Below are positions 58,268-64,000 of a DNA stretch of 64,000 nt, piece after piece; position 1 is the stretch's first letter, and every line of letters begins with the position of its first letter. The DNA lies in NCBI RefSeq assembly GCF_964340395.1, contig NC_135550.1:25842676-25906675 (forward strand), given 5' to 3'. Under the pieces are notes generated by a model. It did no database searches. It was not told the DNA's origin and worked only from the letters and a program-made list of their open reading frames with translations. Made by a program: the position numbers and the translations under genes. Source of the stretch: Glandiceps talaboti. Lineage: Eukaryota; Hemichordata; Enteropneusta; Spengelidae.

Positions 58268-61200
58268 CTGCAACAAAATAAAAATTTCTACATCAAGATT
58301 CATTCATTTCTTTTTCAATTCTAAAGACAACATTTTAACACTTTTTACAAAACGATTTGAAACTGAACAAAATCACCAAATATAGAATATGTGACACTCA
58401 CTATCTGAAGTGAAATACAGTTTAATACCTAGGTGTACATCTATTCTGAAATATATGTACAGTTCTTATCTAAGTGATATCAGTTTATGACATCATTACA
58501 CAACCCCACCCACAAACCCATCACCACCTCACCTATGTAGATTGCATAATACTGCAAGCACTGCCAAATATCCACAAAAGTCAGACTATGCAATGATCAG
58601 AACCATAAATGTTGAGTGATCACTGATAATTTATCATAATGTATAGCTTCATTATCCAATTAGTATCAGTTGTAGTGTTTAATTTAGCTACACAGAGACG
58701 AGACTGGGCAAAGTTTGCTCCTAAATTACACTTCACAATCTCATTACATGTTAGTATACCAATACTTGAAAAAAAAATGTTTCTTTCTTTATGTATTTAT
58801 TTATTTATTTTGCAAAAATTGGATTTGTGTCTTATAAGCCCAAGGGGCTGGATGTGGCAAGTGTTATGAACAATTGTACCAGATCATATAAACAAATGTA
58901 TACTTTAAGTCCACATAGGACACGTTAATAAATAAAATACAACAACAACAACAACAACAACAACCAATAGAAAACAAACACATTAATTTAAACTGTACAT
59001 ATTCCTACCTTTCTATTACCATTTGTCTCACCATCACGTCCATTGATAGCACAACCACCATTCAGTAACAGATTCAATAGAGAGCTCTTCTTCTGGCTCT
59101 GTGTCTGACTCAAATTAGTTTCTGGTCGCCTTTGACATCCTAAGTTGACAAGTGGAGAAACAGGAAGTTGACAGATGTATTAAAAACAGAGAAAATTTTA
59201 CTGAAGTTGATGCATTTAGCAGTTTGAATGGCAATAAGGGTTCTTATCAATTAGACTATGATAGTTTGAATTTCCAGTCATCTTGCAGTGGATTAGTCTA
59301 TAGACAAAACCTCTGATCTATGCTTGAAGATTGCCAAACAAAAGCCAAGGATGACCTCTGGTGCTTGGGCGTAAGTGCCCTCGATGTGCACCTAGTACCA
59401 TTGGTACAATGCAACCTCTGGTCACCTAACATCAAAAGAAAGCTTGACAATCTATCAGCTAGACTAGTAACGGATTAGACTTGTCTGAATGTCATCTAGC
59501 AACATTCATTTCCTTAAACTCGGTTCATAAAGGCATTAGTAGTTACCATGCTAACAGTATTTCCTCCAAACTACGTAAGACAGACACATTTCCTTCAGGT
59601 ATGCACACTGCAGGTGTTTTGATTGATAAAGGATCATAACCTAACTAACATTACATCATGACTAGGGTTAATGTGCACATGTCATTTAAGTAGTCTATCA
59701 TACAGTAGACGATTCAATTTTTGACTATTTGGTAACTAAAAATCAAACAGTCAGATAAGAACTGGTGATAAAAAGTTTGACTACAACACACCTGCTGACA
59801 TTCTGGTCGGAGTACTGCTACTGTTTTGTGGTTCCTGCTTTACAGGATGTACTCCAAATAACAGTTGTTCACCAAGTGAGCTCTGTGCACAGCTAGTCTT
59901 TGGTGGAGGCTGAGTCACCAACGATGTGGTAGTCATCTTCCGTTTTCTGATAGTACTTAATAAACTGCGTGTCAGTGAAGGACGACTGTTGCTGTTCATA
60001 TTCAGCGGTCCACCATCACTACTAGAATCCAGTTGGTTGATAGGAGCTTTCAGCTGACTCAACAGAGTGACATGAGTACTAGTTATATTTGGCACTCTGA
60101 AAGTAATGAATATTAGTACTTAGGTTAAGCTGGAACACATATTGGACATCAAAACAAATGAACCCAAGATTTCAAGTTCTTAAGAATCTTAGTTGTATCA
60201 TTGGTGGCGGCGCATCGCCATCGTCATCATCATAATCATCATCAAAACACACATATTGGCATATTCAACAGTTAACAATTTGTATCTACGACAACATGCA
60301 CCAATATTCAGATAGTTGTACAGTTTTATGTGAACATCCACAAAATCAAAACACAAACATTTTCAAGATTGAAAGTACAGTTAATACATGTATTTCTATT
60401 TTAAACTGTGTCTTACTTAAATGCTATTCAACAAATGACTCAAATTTGGCGATATCACTAGCACAAAATATTTACTGATCACCCTCCTGTGATTGATACA
60501 TTTTGAACAGAATTGCCCTTATCATTTAGACTTCATTTGCACTGCAATAGTACTTCGTTAATCAGGGTACACAGCGTATACCTAAATTCAATGGCAAATA
60601 TTCCACTCAATTTTGAAGAGCCCTTCATAGAAAATTTGACAAAATCATCAAAGTCTTACTCCAAGGTTTATTCAATACTAGCCTACTGATGGTGCGTTTT
60701 GGACGGTGCTGTAAAAGAGGCTGTGGTTTACGATGATTTTCAAATGTAAATCACATCATTGATCTTTAATAGGAGAATTCTAGGGTTATGTATGAGATTG
60801 AAACTTTAGCTTTTGCTGTGATCCATTGTTTGTGTGCCAAGAATAAAGTTTCCTGAATTAAACTTCAAAGATGAAAGTTCAGTTTTCATAAATTGCAGTG
60901 CTTGTTTACATTTATTCCTAACTATAGTGATTGGTGTTATACTTACGATGGACTCGGCGTCCCCCTACAGACAGGACTGTATACATTTCTGGGGGGAGAG
61001 GGTAGTTGAGCCGGGGTAAATGATGTTGGATGGGGTGGTGATGGCAGAGCTGCACTGCTTAACACAGGATCATTCATCATTTTACCACTGTATAAACAGA
61101 AGTCCTCACCAACCATTGGTATGTATGGAGCACGCATTTTCAACTCTTCAGTAGACACATTCTGCAAGAAGACAGTATGATTGAATGTAGGCAATTTGTC

Positions 61201-62000
61201 ATCACATATAACATATCAAATAAATAAATGGCATAAAAATAATAACTGAGAAATGAACATAATGAAGTGGAAAAATTTATGGTATTATTAATTGAAGAAC
61301 TCTACACTACTTCTATTTACTGTTAAGTTTCCAATTTCATGGCTGTAATAGCTGACATTTATCTTTCTACATCCTGTGAATGACATACATTACATTAGAA
61401 CATTAATTATACATGTACTAGTTTCAATTATTTTTCTTTCCTTTATCATTATGATCGTTAAAGCAGCTTATTATTTTGCTATGGCAAGACACAGAATGGC
61501 CTTAGCACTAGGAGTTAATATAATGTACACTTTTTTAATTGAGAAGACTTTAAGTTGAACATATATCACATTTAAGAATTTAAACAGACCATTTTTTATA
61601 TATATTGAACACATATTGCCTGGCCATGAGGGCTATAGCACCCGTTTATTACACCCAAGGGACTGTGAGTTACCAGAATCACATGCTATTTCCCGAGGCC
61701 AAAGGCCGAGGGAAATAGCATGTGATTCTGGTAACTCACAGTCACGAGGGGGTAATGGATGGGTGCTATAGCCCGAATATAGGCCAGGCAATATGTGTTT
61801 CATAATATACCTCATGCTGTGAACTCGCGGTGGCAGACGACATCGTCAGAAGCTGCCATTTTGAGCTGCTGTGAACGCGCGGTGGTCATGTGACCATGTA
61901 AAAGTTGATGGAACTATTTCCCTAGGGAAATAGTCATTCTATTTTCCTATCACGTGACTGATTCTAGCGAATCGTGGCACAGCATTATCACTAGGTATAT

Positions 62001-62044
<44 letters not shown>

Positions 62045-63509
62045 TGTAAGTGTCTCACTGGAACAGTGCTCGATGCAAATATTAGTAGCAGAGTATCACA
62101 TCATTATTACAGTGTAATTTGGAGATGATTTGCCAAATTTACACCATGAGATATTGAATTATGAGGGTTTATACTTACAAATTCATTGGTGGTGCTGGTG
62201 GCTTCATAATTAGTCATCAATGAAGATACCTTATCTACAATTTCTCCATTGACAGATGGGTCATGACTCTGATAATCAGCTGGACTGTTTGGACAAGTCT
62301 GAAAGAGACAAGTCATTATGAACATTAACATAACTTACTCTCACAGCTGTAAGGGAACATCTGAAAAGCACAGGACACACCATAACAACATAACACTCAA
62401 AGGTCCTGGGCTGAGAAGACAAGTATTGGCCTAGGAAAATATGAGAATCCATTGAAATTAGAGAACACCAGCTGTCCTTCAACCGTGAACTGTGGATACC
62501 ATCTTCCACCTATTTACAATAGTCTACTATCAGGTGATTCCACTAGGAGGTCACCTGACCAAACGACATAACATCATTACACTGATGACGTCTGAGTGAT
62601 TCGGATGAAAGCTACGTAGCCGCTTCAAAAAATAGATTCCAATAAGGCAACTTTACTATTACTACTATATAAAATGGAGTCAAGCATCAATTTTTATTCT
62701 ACTATAACTTACTATGTATACACTTTTGATTGCTGGGATGCAGATATCTACCATGTACAATGAAATACTTAGTTAATGTATCACATTACTTTACAAATGT
62801 TCCTGTATCTCAAGAATACATACTGTTATTTTAATACTAAAATTAAAATTTACTGAGGTCTTATGCTTTGACTGTGGTTACTTTTATAAATGAAATGAAA
62901 AACACAACTAAACAACACCTGAAAGATACTAGCAGCATTTGCATTCACATTTATATGATAACATTGTAGAGGCATGTAGTGGGTTTTTTTTGCTAACGCT
63001 GGGGAACCCTGGTAACAGCAAGGGAGAAAAGTTGCATAGATTCCAATACAATTTACCATAATTTTGTTTGGGAACCCTGGTAGATTTTACCTGCTTACCG
63101 CCCTTATCAAAAACACTGGGCATACCTGTGCAGAAGTGGCAAGAACTCTGCTGAATTTGTTGTATGAATGAATCATGACTATTTCCACCTCAGAACTGAC
63201 CTACCTGTGGAGTGACTGCAGGGCTTATAGTCCCTGGTGATAACGCCATACTAGTTCCACGGTATTGACTAAATACATCTGGTTGTCTGAGAGGTGGTGA
63301 TCGCTGTTGTTGCTGCAGTTCTGGCGGTTTAGGTGGTGAAGATGAAGGCTGTTGTTTAGGAGGATCTTTTGGCAGATCTTTGGGATTGAAGTCCCCACTT
63401 GTTAGATTAACAGTAGTGTTGGTGAAAGGATCAAAACCAGTGAAATTTGGTGTGGACTCTTCTGTTGGAAACAACACCTCATCATACATCTGCATGTCCA
63501 TGTCCATAT
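58109..63509 (-). CDS. HIF1A: Hypoxia-inducible factor alpha, C-terminal half (six coding exons)
   Basis: The bHLH-PAS protein HIF-alpha pairs with ARNT and drives hypoxia genes; oxygen controls it through prolyl hydroxylation (PHD/VHL) and asparagine hydroxylation (FIH). Exons on the minus strand: 63205-63509, 62179-62298, 60947-61161, 59792-60096, 59009-59139, 58109-58267. All junctions are GT/AG and in phase, giving 410 residues here. Seen: ODD core ELKMRAPYIPM with the hydroxylation-site proline, the basic motif RKRKM, and the C-TAD ending SRYDAEVNAPL...LLQG-DLLRALDQ. The bHLH and PAS domains and any N-terminal ODD proline lie beyond 64000. I cannot tell orthology to HIF1A versus EPAS1; invertebrates usually have one gene. 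Confidence 0.93.
58936..58962. repeat. (ACA)n microsatellite
   Basis: Trinucleotide run in the last HIF intron. Confidence 0.9.
59009..59139 (-). CDS. HIF1A: HIF-alpha penultimate exon
   Basis: Acceptor TCAACTTAG, donor GAAAG/GTAGGA. Encodes CQRRPETNLSQTQSQKKSSL, then LNLLLNGGCAINGRDGETNG. In phase; low conservation. Confidence 0.85.
59542..59555. promoter_or_regulatory. X-box-like palindrome
   Basis: GTTACCATGCTAAC in a HIF intron; one centre mismatch from a perfect inverted repeat. Function not shown. Confidence 0.2.
59792..60096 (-). CDS. HIF1A: HIF-alpha exon with basic NLS-like motif
   Basis: Acceptor TTACTTTCAG, donor GCAG/GTGTGT. Contains SLLSTIRKRKM, comparable to RKRKM upstream of the human HIF-1alpha C-TAD, and QLLFGVHPVKQEP, a possible SUMO consensus (VKQE). 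Confidence 0.88.
60947..61161 (-). CDS. HIF1A: HIF-alpha ODD exon
   Basis: Acceptor TTCTTGCAG, donor CCATC/GTAAGT. Encodes VSTEELKMRAPYIPMVGEDF near its start, matching human LEMLAPYIPM around Pro564, followed by a Pro/Ser-rich stretch (ALPSPPHPTSFTPAQLPSPP). Confidence 0.95.
61602..61999. mobile_element. Long-hairpin element, copy 2, in a HIF-alpha intron
   Basis: Near-identical to 2413-2804. Hairpin centre GGCC-AAA-GGCC at 61697-61707, arms of about 90 bases, then a tail with CTGTGAACTCGCGGTGG. The right end abuts the TA microsatellite. Transcribed within HIF pre-mRNA by position. Confidence 0.8.
62000..62041. repeat. (TA)n microsatellite
   Basis: Pure AT dinucleotide run directly after the hairpin element; it may be the insertion target or an expansion of its end. 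Confidence 0.95.
62179..62298 (-). CDS. HIF1A: HIF-alpha exon before the ODD core
   Basis: Acceptor CTCTTTCAG, donor AATTT/GTAAGT. 40 codons: TCPNSPADYQSHDPSVNGEI, then NYEATSTTNEF. Phase 0 at both ends; no motif I can name. Confidence 0.8.
63205..63509 (-). CDS. HIF1A: HIF-alpha exon (Pro/Gln-rich region)
   Basis: Acceptor CATTTAAG, donor CACAG/GTAGGT. Begins MDMDMQMYDEVLFPTEEST, then PPKQQPSSSPPKPPELQQQQ, ending ISPAVTPQ. Enters with two bases of a split codon. No LxxLAP motif in this exon. Confidence 0.85.
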
Positions 63510-64000
63510 CTTAAATGGAAATAACAAAACATGAATGCATTTTTTATCTAATAAAAGAAGACATCTGCTGATTTGACATATGTACATTTTAACTCCCCTT
63601 ATGAATGTCTGCATTTTTACTTCAATTCCATCCCCAACACCTAGTCACCCTGATCTGGTGACATACCTATATTTCAAATCCCAATCTCCCTGGGTCACTC
63701 CCGGCAAATAAATCACTATGTTAATACCAACTCATGGTAATTTTGTCTGCATATTTTTCAGGCTATTATATATATAAAGTGGTAACATTAACAGGTATTT
63801 CTTCATGACCACAGAACAAACTCTTGAACTGTCTTGCCAAAAAAAATCATAAGTGACCTCTGATCAAGTTGAGGTCATAGGTTGGTAAGTGTAATATTAA
63901 CAATACAAATGTCATATACACTTAGAATGCTGAGTGTACATTAGTCAAGTTGTCAATCAATGCTGTGTCCAAGCACTCAGACACTTCATGCTGAGTGCAT
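63510..64000. other. HIF-alpha intron continuing past the window, nothing seen
   Basis: No supported exon or repeat on either strand; the next upstream HIF exon is outside the window. Confidence 0.5.

Noticed and set aside
1-64000. tRNA, rRNA or other structured RNA genes
   Set aside because: I saw no A/B-box pair with a cloverleaf nor rRNA-like conserved blocks, but reading by eye is not a sensitive test.

Overview
This is animal nuclear DNA. It is AT-rich, with spliced genes, GT/AG introns, abundant microsatellites, minisatellites and non-autonomous DNA transposons. All three recognisable loci lie on the minus strand and read from right to left. The proteins are bilaterian in type (a HIF-alpha with oxygen-sensing ODD and C-TAD, an RGS22-like multi-RGS protein, a METTL27-type methyltransferase). 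The repeat style suggests a marine invertebrate, but I cannot name the species.

Layout from right to left, in the direction of transcription. (1) 58109-63509 holds the last six coding exons of a hypoxia-inducible factor alpha gene; its bHLH-PAS half lies beyond base 64000. (2) 45000-58100 has no recognisable coding exon. It should hold the HIF 3' UTR, spacer and the RGS22 5' region, with a 64-bp minisatellite, a foldback element and a CpG-rich promoter-like patch at 51.2-51.9 kb. (3) 17037-44993 is an RGS22-like gene. I resolve 26 coding exons whose phases all agree, giving about 1462 residues and four RGS-type domains. (4) 14.5-17.0 kb is gene-free. 10.3-14.5 kb is repeat-rich: a 1.3-kb Harbinger-like element, diverged repeat units and a tandem repeat with an exact 147-bp period. 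(5) 6078-9544 is a complete five-exon METTL27-like gene. (6) 470-961 holds the first two exons of a second METTL27-like copy that runs off the left edge. The region around those exons is a duplication of 8963-10040.

The METTL27 duplication works as a natural comparison, because copy B preserves the empty sites of insertions found in copy A. It shows a 40-bp perfect hairpin and a 144-bp foldback, each with a 9-bp target-site duplication. A third foldback at 3540-3643 also has a 9-bp duplication and a TIR start resembling the 144-bp element. Together these point to a family of very small Mutator-like hairpin MITEs. A different hairpin element occurs twice, 59 kb apart, with one copy inside a HIF intron. 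Other notable points: an alanine at the position of human HIF-1alpha Cys800 next to a conserved FIH-type asparagine; RFX X-box-like palindromes in RGS22 introns; two phase-neutral RGS22 microexons; and a 70-bp duplication that places a second copy of the end of the RGS22 coding sequence just past its stop codon.

The genes are not obviously connected in function: HIF-alpha is an oxygen-regulated transcription factor, RGS22 a G-protein-signalling protein linked with testis and cilia in vertebrates, and METTL27 an uncharacterised SAM-dependent methyltransferase. All exon boundaries were read by eye from splice sites, phase continuity and remembered family sequences; no alignment was run.
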